64,000 nt of DNA from Sphingomonas rosea (lineage in GTDB: Bacteria; Pseudomonadota; Alphaproteobacteria; Sphingomonadales; Sphingomonadaceae): the NCBI RefSeq assembly GCF_039538065.1, contig NZ_BAABBR010000001.1, positions 1,898,501 to 1,962,500 of the forward strand, read 5' to 3'. The notes beneath the pieces were generated by a model. That model worked only from the letters and a program-made list of their open reading frames with translations, made no database searches and had not been told where the DNA came from. Both the position numbers and the translations under genes were made by a program. Each line of letters starts with the position of its first letter. Within the stretch, counting starts at the first letter, position 1. This document shows positions 50,245 to 59,593 of this stretch, in pieces.

Positions 50245-51297
50245 ATGAACAGTCCCGACCAGGCCCGCGACGACGGTCCTTTCATTCGCCGCACCCTGAT
50301 CGTCATCGGTCTGATCGCGCTCACCGCCTTGCTGTGGATGCTGCGCGACGTGCTGCTGATGGTGTTCGGCGCGGTGGTCATCGCGGCATTGTTCCGTTCG
50401 CTTGCCGGGCAGTTCCAGAAGCTCGGGCTTCCGCAGGGGATTGCGCTCGCACTTGCGGTGCTGACCGTGATCGGGATCGTAGTCGCGGGCGGGTTCCTGT
50501 TCGGCGCGCAGCTGGTCTCGCAGGCCGAGACGCTGCGCGATGCGGTGCCCAAGGCCTGGACCTCGCTCCAGGAGCGACTGGCCGGCCTCGGCGTCTCGCT
50601 GCCCAAGCCCGGCGCGAGCGGGGGCGGCGGCGTCTTCGGCGACCTCACCGCCAATCTCGGCAAGTTCGCCATGTCGCTTGGCAATGGCCTTGCCGACACC
50701 TTGCTGATTGTCGTCGGCGGCATCTTCATCGCCGCCAGCCCCTCCTTCTACGGCACGGGATTGCTGAAGCTCGTGCCCCCCGCGAGCCGCGCGCTTGCGG
50801 GCGAGGCGATGGAGGACAGCGGGCGCGCGCTGCGGTTGTGGCTCAAGGCGCAGCTGCTCGCGATGCTGATCATCGGCGTGCTGACGGGGCTTGGCCTGTG
50901 GCTCTTGGGCGTCCCCTCGGCCTTCGCGCTTGGCCTCCTCGCCGGCCTGCTCGAGTTCATTCCCTTTGCCGGGCCGATCATCGCGGCCGCGCCCGCGATC
51001 CTAATCGCGCTGGCGATCGACCCGCAGATGGCGCTGTGGACGCTGCTGCTCTACGTGGCGATCCAGCACATCGAGGGCTATGCGCTGCAGCCGATGATCC
51101 AGTCCTGGGCGGTCGAGCTTCCCGGCGCGGTGCTGCTGTTCTCGCTGCTGGCGTTCGGCGGGCTGTTCGGGCCCCTGGGAATCGTGTTCGCGGCGCCGCT
51201 GACCGTCGTCGCTTACGTGCTGATCAAGCGCCTCTATGTCCGCGAGGCGCTCGACACCGCCACCCCGATCCCCGGCGAGGAATCCGAGGCGGGGTGA
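50245..51297 (+). CDS. AI-2E/PerM-family membrane permease
   Basis: Integral membrane protein of 350 residues in the AI-2E family transporter group. About eight hydrophobic helices are visible, with the family segments MVFGAVVIAALFRSLAG, LLGVPSAFALGLLAGLLEFIPFAGPIIAA-type region (LLEFIPFAGPIIAAAPA visible) and QHIEGYALQPMIQSWAVELP. Members include exporters of small signals and Na+/H+ antiporters, so transport specificity is not predictable. It converges on glnA. Confidence 0.88.
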   Translation: MNSPDQARDDGPFIRRTLIVIGLIALTALLWMLRDVLLMVFGAVVIAALFRSLAGQFQKLGLPQGIALALAVLTVIGIVVAGGFLFGAQLVSQAETLRDAVPKAWTSLQERLAGLGVSLPKPGASGGGGVFGDLTANLGKFAMSLGNGLADTLLIVVGGIFIAASPSFYGTGLLKLVPPASRALAGEAMEDSGRALRLWLKAQLLAMLIIGVLTGLGLWLLGVPSAFALGLLAGLLEFIPFAGPIIAAAPAILIALAIDPQMALWTLLLYVAIQHIEGYALQPMIQSWAVELPGAVLLFSLLAFGGLFGPLGIVFAAPLTVVAYVLIKRLYVREALDTATPIPGEESEAG

Positions 51298-51316
51298 CGG
51301 TGCGAACGGCTGGTGC

Positions 51317-52735
51317 TTACCAGCTGTAGTACATGTCGAATTCGACCGGGCTGGGGGTCGTTTCCCAGCGCATGACCTCTTCCCACTTCAGCTCGATGTA
51401 GGCGTCGATCTGGTCGGCCGAGAAGACGTCGCCCTTGAGGAGGAAGTCCTTGTCGGCGGCGAGGCTGGTCAGCGCTTCGCGCAAGCTCCCGCAGACGGTC
51501 GGCACCGCGACCAGCTCGGCTGGAGGCAGGTCATAGAGGTTCTTGTCCATTGCCTCGCCCGGGTGGATCCGGTTCTGGACGCCGTCGAGGCCGGCCATCA
51601 GGATCGCGGCATAAGCGAGATAAGGATTGGCCATGGCGTCGGGGAAGCGGAACTCGACCCGCTTCGACTTCTCGCCGGTGCCGTAGGGGATGCGGCATGA
51701 GGCGGAGCGGTTGCGGCTCGAATAAGCCAGCAGCACCGGCGCCTCGAAGCCCGGCACCAGCCGCTTGTAGCTGTTGGTCGTCGGATTGGTGAAGGCGTTG
51801 AGCGCACGGGCGTGCTTGATGACGCCACCGATGAAGTAGAGCGCGGTCTCGCTGAGGCCGGCATAGCCATTGCCCGCGAACAGCGGCTTGCCGCCGCTCC
51901 ACAGCGAGAAGTGGGTATGCATGCCCGAGCCATTATCTTGAGCGATCGGCTTGGGCATGAATGTCGCGGTCTTGCCGTAGGCGTGCGCGACCTGGTGGAC
52001 GACGTACTTATAGACCTGCATCCGGTCAGCGGTCTGGACGAGCGTGCCGTAGGTCAGGCCAAGCTCGTGCTGCGCGGCGGCAACCTCGTGGTGGTGCTTG
52101 TCGCAGGGCAGGCCCATCTCGAGCATGGTCGAGACCATCTCGGCGCGGATGTCGACGGCGCTGTCGACCGGGGCGACGGGGAAATAGCCGCCCTTGGCGC
52201 GCGGCCGGTGGGCCTGGTTGCCGCCCTCATATTCGCGGCCGGTGTTGGTCGGCAGCTCGATGTCGTCGAGGTGGTAGTAGCTGCCGTTATAATCGTCGCC
52301 GAAGCGGACGTCGTCGAACATGAAGAATTCGGCTTCCGGGCCGACGTAGACGGTGTCGGCGACGCCGCTTTCCTTGAGATAGGCTTCGGCGCGTGTCGCG
52401 CACGAGCGCGGGTCGCGGGCGTAGAGCTCGCCGGTCGCCGGCTCGACCACGTTGCAGCAGACGATCATCATCGGGGTCGCGCTGAACGGATCGACATAGA
52501 CCGCCCCGAGGTCCGGCTTGAGGATCATGTCGCTCTCGTTGATCGCCTTCCAGCCATGGATCGACGAGCCGTCGAACATGAAGCCGTCCTCGAGCATGTC
52601 CTCGTCGATCGCGCCGGCGGCCATGGTCAGGTGCTGCCACTTGCCCTTGGGGTCGGTAAATCGAAGATCGACCCACTCGATCTCCTCATTCTCGATGCGT
52701 TTCAGGATGTCGGAAGCGCTAACCTTGTCGGCCAT
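51317..52735 (-). CDS. glnA: Type I glutamine synthetase
   Basis: Dodecameric enzyme that makes glutamine from glutamate, ammonia and ATP. The 472-residue protein has the beta-grasp signature ([13 protein letters not shown]), the catalytic [12 protein letters not shown] and [18 protein letters not shown] segments, NRSASCRIP, and the adenylylation site Tyr401 in [10 protein letters not shown], so it can be regulated by GlnE. ATG 52735 gives the normal start ([11 protein letters not shown]); the frame runs further upstream without coding signs. The PII gene lies about 1.4 kb upstream, not in the immediate operon. Confidence 0.97.
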   Translation of the reverse strand: MADKVSASDILKRIENEEIEWVDLRFTDPKGKWQHLTMAAGAIDEDMLEDGFMFDGSSIHGWKAINESDMILKPDLGAVYVDPFSATPMMIVCCNVVEPATGELYARDPRSCATRAEAYLKESGVADTVYVGPEAEFFMFDDVRFGDDYNGSYYHLDDIELPTNTGREYEGGNQAHRPRAKGGYFPVAPVDSAVDIRAEMVSTMLEMGLPCDKHHHEVAAAQHELGLTYGTLVQTADRMQVYKYVVHQVAHAYGKTATFMPKPIAQDNGSGMHTHFSLWSGGKPLFAGNGYAGLSETALYFIGGVIKHARALNAFTNPTTNSYKRLVPGFEAPVLLAYSSRNRSASCRIPYGTGEKSKRVEFRFPDAMANPYLAYAAILMAGLDGVQNRIHPGEAMDKNLYDLPPAELVAVPTVCGSLREALTSLAADKDFLLKGDVFSADQIDAYIELKWEEVMRWETTPSPVEFDMYYSW

Positions 52736-52870
52736 GTTGAGGAGACCCTTGCTGGAAGATTCGGATGAGATGGCCAGCCTTTCCCGCACCCGGCCACCCC
52801 AAGTCACGGTGAGATATTCACGTATGGGAACGAAGCGGCGCTGGCGCCACACGCAAGCCCCGCGCTGGGG

Positions 52871-53362
52871 TCAGCCGAGCAGCGCCTGCGCGCCGGAGGC
52901 GGCGAGGGTGACGCTCGGGAGAAGGCCGGCAAGCGTCGCCAGGAGAAAGACGGGAGCCCCCATGTGCGTCATCGCCGCGCCGGCGGTGATCAGCGGTCCG
53001 GGCGCGCCCGCGACGCGCAGCGCGACCACCGCGGCCGGGCCATAGGACTTCATTCGTTTCTCGAGCGGAGCGAGGCGATGGCCGAAGCGCCGGCGCAGCC
53101 GCTCGGCCCCGAACCGACGGGTGAGGAGAAAGAGAAGCAGGCTCCCCGTCACCGCGCCGAGCGCGACTGCCGCGATCGCGGGGAGGGGGCCGAGCAGCAG
53201 GCCGCCCGTCGCGCTGACCGGGATCAGCACGCCGGGGATCGACAGGGTCGTGAGCGTGGTGACAAGGACATAGAGGAGCAACACCGCCCCGATCGTGCCG
53301 CCGATCGCGGGCAGCAGCGCGGCAAGCTCGAGGTGGAGGGCGGCAACATCCATACACGTCAT
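52871..53362 (-). CDS. VTT-domain (DedA/TVP38-like) membrane protein
   Basis: Small polytopic membrane protein of 163 residues with five hydrophobic segments and the SNARE-associated/VTT features: LSIPGVLIPVSATGGLLLGPLP, VTGSLLLFLLTRRFG, and RVAGAPGPLITAGAAMTHMG. It resembles TVP38/TMEM64 proteins. The start could be ATG 53362 or ATG 53353. DedA-related proteins include lipid flippases and factors for membrane energetics; the exact role is unknown. Several expected prolines and glycines of the re-entrant loop (F/L-P-G) are present. Confidence 0.8.
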   Translation of the reverse strand: MTCMDVAALHLELAALLPAIGGTIGAVLLLYVLVTTLTTLSIPGVLIPVSATGGLLLGPLPAIAAVALGAVTGSLLLFLLTRRFGAERLRRRFGHRLAPLEKRMKSYGPAAVVALRVAGAPGPLITAGAAMTHMGAPVFLLATLAGLLPSVTLAASGAQALLG

Positions 53363-53458
53363 AATAGCCGTACGGGGCCGCCGTTCCGCCGCTCCGCCGC
53401 AAGTCGCCGGATGGATCGCGCAGATTGCCTCAAAGCGGCACGACGCTAAGGGACCGGC

Positions 53459-53893
53459 ATGGGCAAAAGCAACGACGCGAAGATCGAGGTCCTCGAACAC
53501 CAACTGATGCGGGCCTGGGCCGCGAGCGACAAGAAGGCGGTGCGCGCCTTGCTGTCGCGGCAGTTCCGGATGGTGGTGGGGGCGACCGCGCCGGTGCTGC
53601 TCGACCGCAAGAGCCTGCTCGAAGCGGCGGGCGAGCGCTGGCGGATCGAGCGCTTCCGCTTCGGCCAGTCGGTCTACTCGCGCGAGGTCGACGGGATCGG
53701 CATCTTCGCCGCCGAGGTCGAGCTCGAGGGGGTGATCGACGGGCAGAACGCGCACGGCCGCTGGTGGCAGGCCGACGTGTGGAAAAAGGGCGGGCTCGGC
53801 CGCCGGTGGCGACTGGTCGACCGGCAGCTCGCCCGGCTCGAGAGCGACCACCAGTTCCCGCAGGCGGTCCGCGCGCTCCAGCTCTGGCGCTAG
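53459..53893 (+). CDS. NTF2-like (DUF4440-type) protein
   Basis: A 144-residue soluble protein with an NTF2-like cone fold predicted from the order of helices and strands (IEVLEHQLMRAWAASDKKAVRALLSRQFRMVV, then RWRLVDRQLARL). It most resembles DUF4440-type domains with no recognised catalytic residues. ATG 53459 is internal to a long antisense-like frame; I selected the in-frame ATG with conserved DUF4440 beginning. Function unknown. Confidence 0.75.
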   Translation: MGKSNDAKIEVLEHQLMRAWAASDKKAVRALLSRQFRMVVGATAPVLLDRKSLLEAAGERWRIERFRFGQSVYSREVDGIGIFAAEVELEGVIDGQNAHGRWWQADVWKKGGLGRRWRLVDRQLARLESDHQFPQAVRALQLWR

Positions 53894-53897
53894 CGCT

Positions 53898-54113
53898 TCA
53901 GAACGCCCGCCGCTGGGCCGCGACCAACATCCGCAGCAGCATGGCGACGGGCCGCGGCACGCCGACCTTGCCCTCGAGCCACAGGGACACCGCCGAGCGG
54001 CTGACCCCGATCGCGGCCGCCAGCTCGTTCTGCGTCTTGTAGCCGAGCGCGCGCATGTGGCTGCGCAGCTCGTCGGGCGACATGGAGGCGAGGCGGGGGT
54101 CGGGCGCGGTCAT
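53898..54113 (-). CDS. Small XRE-type helix-turn-helix protein
   Basis: A 71-residue DNA-binding protein made almost entirely of one XRE/Cro-like helix-turn-helix (YKTQNELAAAIGVSRSAVSLWL) with short flanks and a basic C-terminus. Its ATG lies three bases after the PII stop on the same strand, so the two genes are cotranscribed. A regulator this small may act as a homodimeric repressor, for example of its own operon. No partner toxin gene is present. Confidence 0.85.
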   Translation of the reverse strand: MTAPDPRLASMSPDELRSHMRALGYKTQNELAAAIGVSRSAVSLWLEGKVGVPRPVAMLLRMLVAAQRRAF

Positions 54114-54116
54114 CCG

Positions 54117-54500
<384 letters not shown>

Positions 54501-54538
54501 TCACGCTCCCGCCGCAATTCCCCGCCAACCGGCAAATC

Positions 54539-55279
54539 ATGCGTCAGGCCATCATCTTGTCCGCCGGCCAGGGCTCCAGGCTCGGCAGACTCACCCAGGA
54601 CCGTCCCAAATGCCTGATCGAGTTCGGCGGGCGGACGCTGCTCGATCGCCAGCTCGACACGCTCGCCGCCTGCGGGGTGGATGCGGTGGTGGTGGTCACC
54701 GGCTTCCGCGCCGACCGGATCGAGGAAGCGCTCGAACGGCGCCGGCAGGCGGGGGAGGGGCCGGCCGTCCGCACCGTGTTCAATCCCTTCTACAAGGTCG
54801 CCGACAATACCGGCTCGCTCTACATGGCGCGCGAGGCGCTCGCGGGCGACACTTTGGTGTGGAACGGCGACACGATGGTCAGCCGTGCCCTCATGGCCAA
54901 GGTCGTCGCCAACGATCGGCCGGGCATCTGCGTCACCATCGACCGCAAGGCCGAGGGCTATGACGCCGACGACATGAAGGTGGTCGAGGAAGGCGGCCGC
55001 CTCCGCGCGATCGGCAAGCGCCTCGCGCCCGGCGACGGGGTCAATGCCGAAAGCATCGGCCTGCTCGCTTTCCGCGGCGATGGCGCGACCCGCTTCCGCG
55101 CCGCGATCGAGGAAGCGATGCAGACCCCCGAGGGCACGCAGATCTGGTACCTGCGCGTCATCCACCATCTCGCCCAGTCGAGCGACATCTGGACCCTCGA
55201 CATCGCGGGCGAGGAATGGGGCGAGGTCGATTTCCCCGAGGACGTGGCAGCGGCGAAAAAGCTCGTCGCCGGCTGGTAG
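54539..55279 (+). CDS. Phosphocholine cytidylyltransferase-like nucleotidyltransferase (LicC type)
   Basis: Nucleotidyltransferase of 246 residues. It has the sugar/alcohol-phosphate pyrophosphorylase motif ILSAGQGSRLGRLTQDRPKCLIEFGG, which includes the nucleotide-binding G-x-G-x-R-L and a lysine, and the LicC-like middle (FNPFYKVADNTGSLYMAREAL, VWNGDTMVS). The C-terminal WTLDIAGEEWGEVDFPEDVAAAKKL is typical. The product would be CDP-choline or a related activated head group used in lipid or glycan decoration. Its relation to the phospho-alcohol transferase at 7107 is a guess. Confidence 0.82.
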   Translation: MRQAIILSAGQGSRLGRLTQDRPKCLIEFGGRTLLDRQLDTLAACGVDAVVVVTGFRADRIEEALERRRQAGEGPAVRTVFNPFYKVADNTGSLYMAREALAGDTLVWNGDTMVSRALMAKVVANDRPGICVTIDRKAEGYDADDMKVVEEGGRLRAIGKRLAPGDGVNAESIGLLAFRGDGATRFRAAIEEAMQTPEGTQIWYLRVIHHLAQSSDIWTLDIAGEEWGEVDFPEDVAAAKKLVAGW

Positions 55280-55285
55280 CGCTGG

Positions 55286-56113
55286 TCAGTAAGGCGGGCG
55301 GTGGAGGCCGAGCGGGCTGGTCGTGAAGATCTCGCAGCCGTCTTCCGTGATGCCGATCGAATGCTCGAACTGCGCCGAGAGCGAGCGGTCGCGGGTGACC
55401 GCGGTCCAGCCGTCGTCGAGCATCTTGCAGTCGGCGCGGCCGATGTTGATCATCGGCTCGACGGTAAAGAACATGCCGGGCTTGAGCTCGGGGCCGGTCC
55501 CCGGACGGCCGACGTGGACGACTTCGGGGCTGTCGTGGAACAGCCGGCCGAGGCCATGGCCGCAGAAATCGCGCACCACCGAATAGCGGTTCTTCTCGGC
55601 ATGGCGCTGGATCGCCGCCGAAATGTCGCCGAGGCGGTTGCCGGGCTTGGCCTGCTCGAGCCCGATCATCAGGCATTCGTAGGTGACGTCGACCAGCCGC
55701 CGCGCCTTCACGCCGACGTCGCCGGCCAGGTACATGCGGCTCGAATCGCCGTGCCAGCCGTCGAGGATCGGGGTGACATCGACGTTGACGATGTCGCCGT
55801 CCTTGAGCGTGCGCTCGCTCGGGATGCCGTGGCAGACGACGTGATTGATCGAGATGCAGCAGCTGTGGGTGTAGCCGCGATAGCCGAGCGTCGCGGGGAC
55901 CGCGCCCGCCTCGCGCATGCGGCGGAAGACGTAATCGTCGATTTCCTGCGTGGTCACGCCGGGCGCGACCAGCGGCGCCACGCCGTCGAGGATCTCGGCG
56001 GCGAGCCGGCCGGCGGCCCGCATGCCTTCGAAGCCGTCGGGTCCGTGCAGCTTGATGATCCCGCTGCGCGCTTCGCTGCGGTCCTCGGCGGTGACGGTCA
56101 CATATTGGGTCAT
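55286..56113 (-). CDS. map: Type I methionine aminopeptidase
   Basis: Cobalt/iron/manganese enzyme that removes the initiator methionine from new proteins; 275 residues. Metal ligands are visible: the two aspartates in VNVDVTPILDGWHGDSSR, the histidine in FCGHGLGRLFH, the glutamate in FFTVEPM and the glutamate in QFEHSIG. The conserved CISINHVVCHGIPS precedes them. ATG 56113 gives a slightly long N-terminus (MTQYVTVTAEDRSE). It converges on the nucleotidyltransferase at 54539. Confidence 0.95.
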   Translation of the reverse strand: MTQYVTVTAEDRSEARSGIIKLHGPDGFEGMRAAGRLAAEILDGVAPLVAPGVTTQEIDDYVFRRMREAGAVPATLGYRGYTHSCCISINHVVCHGIPSERTLKDGDIVNVDVTPILDGWHGDSSRMYLAGDVGVKARRLVDVTYECLMIGLEQAKPGNRLGDISAAIQRHAEKNRYSVVRDFCGHGLGRLFHDSPEVVHVGRPGTGPELKPGMFFTVEPMINIGRADCKMLDDGWTAVTRDRSLSAQFEHSIGITEDGCEIFTTSPLGLHRPPY

Positions 56114-56158
56114 GTCTGCTATCTAGGGTGTGCGACGGAAAAAGTCGAAGGAGGAGGC

Positions 56159-57610
56159 ATGCGGCGCAGGACTTTTCTGCAGGCCGGCGGTGCGGCGCTG
56201 CTGGCGGGGATGGGCGCGCGAAGCTGGGCGGCCGACGTCCCCACGACCCGCGACCTTGCCGGCGACGTCGCGATCCTGCGCGAGGCGCTGAAGCTCCACC
56301 CGGGCCTTTATCGCTACCAGAGCCCCGCCGCGTTCGAGGCAAAGCTCGCGCGCTTCGGACAAGCCTTTGTCGCGGCGGGCGATCAACAAGCACGATTTCT
56401 CGCGCTCGCCGCGCTGCTGGCCGAAATACGGTGCGGCCACAGCTATCCCAATTTCTTCAACCAGAAGAAGGAAGTGGCGGCCGAGCTGTTCGACCGCCCG
56501 ACCCGCGTGCCCGTGCATTTCGTGTGGGTCGGCGACGAGATGGTGGTCGTGGGGAGTCGCGGCAGCGGCCTTGCGGCGGGGACGCGCATCCACCGGCTGA
56601 ATGGCGAGCGGCCGGCGGCCCTGCGTGCGCGGCTGATGCCGCTCGTCCGCGCCGACGGGCACAATGACGCCAAGCGCATCTCGCTGCTCGAGGTGAGGGG
56701 CGACGACCGGATCGAGACCTTCGACGTCTTTCAGGGCCTCCTGTCGCCGCCGCGGGGCGGGGTGCACCGGCTCGAGGTCGAGGAACCCGACGCAAAGGCG
56801 CGTCACGTCGAACTCCCCGCCATCGGCCTCGCCGCCCGGCAGGCAAGCATGACCGCGCCAGAGGTCAAGGACGCCGACCCGCTGTGGACCTGGTCGATGC
56901 GGCCCGACGGGGTGGCCGTGCTGACCATGCCCGGCTGGGGGATCTGGAATTCGAAATGGGACTGGAAGGGCTGGCTGGACGCACGGCTCGACAGCCTCGG
57001 GGGCACCAAGGGCCTCGTCGTTGACCTGCGCGACAATGAGGGCGGCGCGGATTGCGGCGATCTCATCCTCGCCCGCCTGATCGACCGGCCCTGGACCCCG
57101 CCCGCGCTCGAACAGCGGCTGCGCTTCCGTCGCACGCCCGCGAGCCTCGACCCCTTTCTCGACACGTGGGACGACAGCTTCCGAACGCTGGGCGAGCGCG
57201 CAACGCCCCTCGCGGACGGCTTCTTCCTCCGTCCCGCGGGCGAGAATGCGCTTCGCGTCGAACCGGCGGACAAGCGGCTTCCGGTGGGGGTCGCGGTGCT
57301 GACGAGCCCGGTTAACAGCTCGGCGACCTTCCAGTTCGCCCGCAACTTCCGGGCGATCGGTGGGGGCAAGCTCTATGGCCGGCCGACCGGGGGCAATCGC
57401 CGCGGGATCAACGGCGGCTGCTTCTTCTTCGTCCGCCTGCCCGCGAGCGGGCTCGAGTTCGACCTGCCGCTGGTCGGCTATTTCGCGATGGGGAGAGAGC
57501 CCGATGCGGGCATCATCCCCGATGTCGCGGTTGCCCCGACCATCGCCGACCTCGCCGCGGGCCGCGACCGGACGCTCGAACGGGCCGCCGTCGACCTCGC
57601 CTCAGGGTGA
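56159..57610 (+). CDS. Secreted S41-type serine peptidase (tail-specific-protease-like)
   Basis: Exported 483-residue protein with a Tat/Sec-type leader (MRRRTFLQAGGAALLAGMG, then ARSWA). An N-terminal helical domain (DVAILREALKLHPGLYRY, SYPNFFNQ) precedes an S41-like core: LDSLGGTKGLVVDLRDNEGG and the likely nucleophile serine in VNSSATFQFARN, with a lysine in GGGKLYGRPTGGN. PDZ homology is not obvious. AGGAGG lies eight bases before ATG 56159. S41 enzymes trim C-termini of envelope proteins; the loss of a clear PDZ suggests a divergent subgroup. Confidence 0.78.
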   Translation: MRRRTFLQAGGAALLAGMGARSWAADVPTTRDLAGDVAILREALKLHPGLYRYQSPAAFEAKLARFGQAFVAAGDQQARFLALAALLAEIRCGHSYPNFFNQKKEVAAELFDRPTRVPVHFVWVGDEMVVVGSRGSGLAAGTRIHRLNGERPAALRARLMPLVRADGHNDAKRISLLEVRGDDRIETFDVFQGLLSPPRGGVHRLEVEEPDAKARHVELPAIGLAARQASMTAPEVKDADPLWTWSMRPDGVAVLTMPGWGIWNSKWDWKGWLDARLDSLGGTKGLVVDLRDNEGGADCGDLILARLIDRPWTPPALEQRLRFRRTPASLDPFLDTWDDSFRTLGERATPLADGFFLRPAGENALRVEPADKRLPVGVAVLTSPVNSSATFQFARNFRAIGGGKLYGRPTGGNRRGINGGCFFFVRLPASGLEFDLPLVGYFAMGREPDAGIIPDVAVAPTIADLAAGRDRTLERAAVDLASG

Positions 57611-57648
57611 GCTTGCGGGGTGCGGACGAGGGGCCTAGCGCGGAGCCC

Positions 57649-58407
57649 ATGCCCGACACCAAGACCTGGACCGCCGCTCTTCTCATCATTGGCGACGAAA
57701 TCCTGTCGGGCCGGACGCAGGACAAGAATGTCGCGCAGATCGCGACCTGGCTCAACGTGCAGGGCATCCGCCTCGCCGAAGTCAGGATCGTGCCCGACGT
57801 CGAGGAGAAGATCGTCGCCGCCGTGAACGCGCTTCGGGCGGCCAACGATTATCTCTTCACCACCGGCGGGATCGGGCCGACGCATGACGACATCACGGTC
57901 GATGCGATCGCCGCCGCGCTCGGCGTGGGCGTGGTCGTCCATCCCCAGGCGCGCGCGACGCTGGAGCGCTATTACGAAACGCGCGGCGGGCTGACCGAGG
58001 CGCGGCTGCGGATGGCGCGGGTGCCCGACGGCGCCGAGCTCATCGTCAACAAGGTCTCGGGCGCGCCGGGGATTCGCCACGGCAACATCTTCATCCTCGC
58101 GGGCGTGCCGCACATCACCGCGGGCATGCTCGACGCGCTGACCGGCACGCTCGAGGGCGGCCGGCCGGTGGTCAGCGTGACGATCGGCGGCATGGTCCCC
58201 GAAAGCGAGGTCGCCGACCTCCTGCGCGAAACCGAGCGGGCGCACGAAGGCATCGCCATCGGCTCCTATCCCTTCTTCCGCGAGGGCAGGGTCGGGGCAA
58301 ATTTCGTGGTTCGCTCCGAGGAAATGGCGCAGGCGCAGGCGGTCGCCGACCTCCTCCAGGCCAGCATGGAGAGCGCTGGCTATCTCGTGGTGCCCGGCGG
58401 CATCTGA
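57649..58407 (+). CDS. CinA N-terminal (molybdopterin-binding domain) protein
   Basis: A 252-residue protein of the CinA N-terminal/MoCF-like fold without the C-terminal deamidase half. Key features are LLIIGDEILSGRTQDKN, TTGGIGPTHDDITVDAIA and LIVNKVSGAPGIRHGNIFILAGVPHI. Stand-alone CinA-N proteins act as pyrophosphatases on nucleotide cofactors in some organisms. ATG 57649 is preferred; a GTG 14 codons upstream at 57607 overlaps the peptidase stop. The 3' end overlaps the small convergent gene below by 28 bases. Confidence 0.88.
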   Translation: MPDTKTWTAALLIIGDEILSGRTQDKNVAQIATWLNVQGIRLAEVRIVPDVEEKIVAAVNALRAANDYLFTTGGIGPTHDDITVDAIAAALGVGVVVHPQARATLERYYETRGGLTEARLRMARVPDGAELIVNKVSGAPGIRHGNIFILAGVPHITAGMLDALTGTLEGGRPVVSVTIGGMVPESEVADLLRETERAHEGIAIGSYPFFREGRVGANFVVRSEEMAQAQAVADLLQASMESAGYLVVPGGI

Positions 58408-58676
58408 GCCGCCCACCAGTCGGCATAAGGCGTGTTTTTCGCCAAGTGCCGGTTCCAGTCCTTCGCCCCATCGGTCCACCAGACAGGACCACGCTCGCCA
58501 AGCGCGCGTTTCGCCGTATCAACGCCCACCCGGTCGCGCTTTCTTCGCGCGTTCATCAGTTCGCGTACCAGTTGCTCGCGGCGTTCGGGATCTAGCGCGG
58601 GATTGCTGAGCCGCCACAGGCGCCCGCGGACGACGAAATAGCGTCCGTCGGGCGTGTGCGGATGATCGGCGCTCAG
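58380..58676 (-). CDS. Small conserved hypothetical protein, probable CTG start
   Basis: A 98-residue protein with a strongly patterned, coding-like sequence: DHPHTPDGRYFVVRGRLWR, then SNPALDPERREQLVRELM, ALGERGPVWWTDGAKDWNRH and LAKNTPYADWW. I recall similar short proteins in sphingomonads and other Alphaproteobacteria but know no function. No ATG, GTG or TTG precedes the conserved start in frame; the best candidate is CTG 58676, overlapping the stop of the upstream gene (CTGA at 58673-58676). The 3' end overlaps the convergent cinA-like gene. It is not visible if only standard starts are used. Confidence 0.68.
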   Translation of the reverse strand: MSADHPHTPDGRYFVVRGRLWRLSNPALDPERREQLVRELMNARRKRDRVGVDTAKRALGERGPVWWTDGAKDWNRHLAKNTPYADWWAAQMPPGTTR

Positions 58677-59041
58677 GCGTCCTCGACGATCGCCTTGGGC
58701 GGGACGACCTGGCTGTGGCTGACCACGGTCCAGTCCTCGTGCCCACGGCGCATCAGCGTGGAGCTCGCAAAGCAGCGATAGGTCTCGTCGCCGCGGCTCG
58801 CCTCGACCCGGTAACCGATGACGATCAGCCCTTCTTCGGGCCGGGTCACGCGCTGCTCGGAGAAGCGAACGTCGTCCCAGCGAGGCGTCTTTTCGACCGC
58901 GGCCTTCGCTTCGTCACGCGAGAAGATGAAGGGCTCGGCGGGGAGCGCCATCACGACATTCTCGTCGACGAGCTGCTCGTAAACTTCGTCGCCGCCGCGC
59001 CAGAGCTTCTCTTCCATCGCCCAGATCCGCTCGTCTTCCAT
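58673..59041 (-). CDS. NTF2-like (DUF4440-type) protein
   Basis: A 122-residue soluble protein with a single NTF2-like domain (WAMEEKLWRGGDEVYEQLVDENVVMALP, then TYRCFASSTLMRRGHEDWTVVSHSQVVPP). No catalytic motif is recognised. AGGAGGA seven bases before ATG 59041 makes the start secure. It overlaps the downstream small gene in CTGA (58673-58676), so the two are coupled, and it diverges from the marR operon across a 108-base gap that holds the MarR operator. Confidence 0.82.
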   Translation of the reverse strand: MEDERIWAMEEKLWRGGDEVYEQLVDENVVMALPAEPFIFSRDEAKAAVEKTPRWDDVRFSEQRVTRPEEGLIVIGYRVEASRGDETYRCFASSTLMRRGHEDWTVVSHSQVVPPKAIVEDA

Positions 59042-59120
59042 GCCTGTCCTCCTTGGCTTTTCCCTCCAACGGGCGACGCCCGCGCGGGTTCATGCGGAAC
59101 AGGGGCCATGTCGATTGCAT

Positions 59121-59138
59121 TAGTAAGGATGCTTACTA
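59121..59138. promoter_or_regulatory. MarR operator in front of the marR-emrA-emrB operon
   Basis: TAGTAAG (59121-59127), GATG, CTTACTA (59132-59138): a perfect 7+4+7 inverted repeat ending 11 bases before the MarR start codon. The position overlaps the leader and fits autorepression by the encoded MarR protein, and it also lies in front of the divergent NTF2-like gene. Confidence 0.8.
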
Positions 59139-59149
59139 TATGGCGACCT

Positions 59150-59593
59150 ATGGAACAGTTGGCTTGGGACATCGGAGAAACCGCGCACACGCTGCGCCGG
59201 GCGTTCGACCGCCGCGCAGCGGCGCTCGGGATCAACCGGGCGCAGTGGCGGGTACTGGCGCATCTCGACCGCGCCCCCGGCCAGCGCCAGGTCGAGCTTG
59301 CCGACCGCATGGACATCGAGCCGATCACGCTCTGCCGGATCATCGACAAGCTCGAGGAAGGTGGCCTCGTCGAGCGCCGCCGCGATCCGAGCGACCGCCG
59401 CGCCTGGCAGCTCTACCTGTGCGAAAGTGCAGGTCCGCTGATCGCGCGGCTCCATAACCTCGCCGAAGAGTTTCACTCCGAAATCTTCGAAAACCTGAAC
59501 CCTCAGGCGATCCGTGATGCGCAGGCCTTGCTCGCCAAGGTCCGTGCCAACGTCAACGGCTTCGCCCCCCGCACGACCAAGGCTTCGGCATGA
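59150..59593 (+). CDS. MarR-family transcriptional regulator
   Basis: Dimeric winged-helix regulator of 147 residues. Visible parts are the N-terminal dimerisation helix (MEQLAWDIGETAHTLRRAFD), the recognition winged helix (QVELADRMDIEPITLCRIIDKLEEGGLVERRRD), and the wing DPSDRRAWQLYL. ATG 59150 follows the operator at 59121-59138; an in-frame ATG at 59108 would put the operator inside the gene and is less likely. The stop overlaps the emrA start in ATGA (59590-59593), so it heads the efflux operon and probably represses it until a drug or phenolic ligand binds. Confidence 0.93.
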   Translation: MEQLAWDIGETAHTLRRAFDRRAAALGINRAQWRVLAHLDRAPGQRQVELADRMDIEPITLCRIIDKLEEGGLVERRRDPSDRRAWQLYLCESAGPLIARLHNLAEEFHSEIFENLNPQAIRDAQALLAKVRANVNGFAPRTTKASA

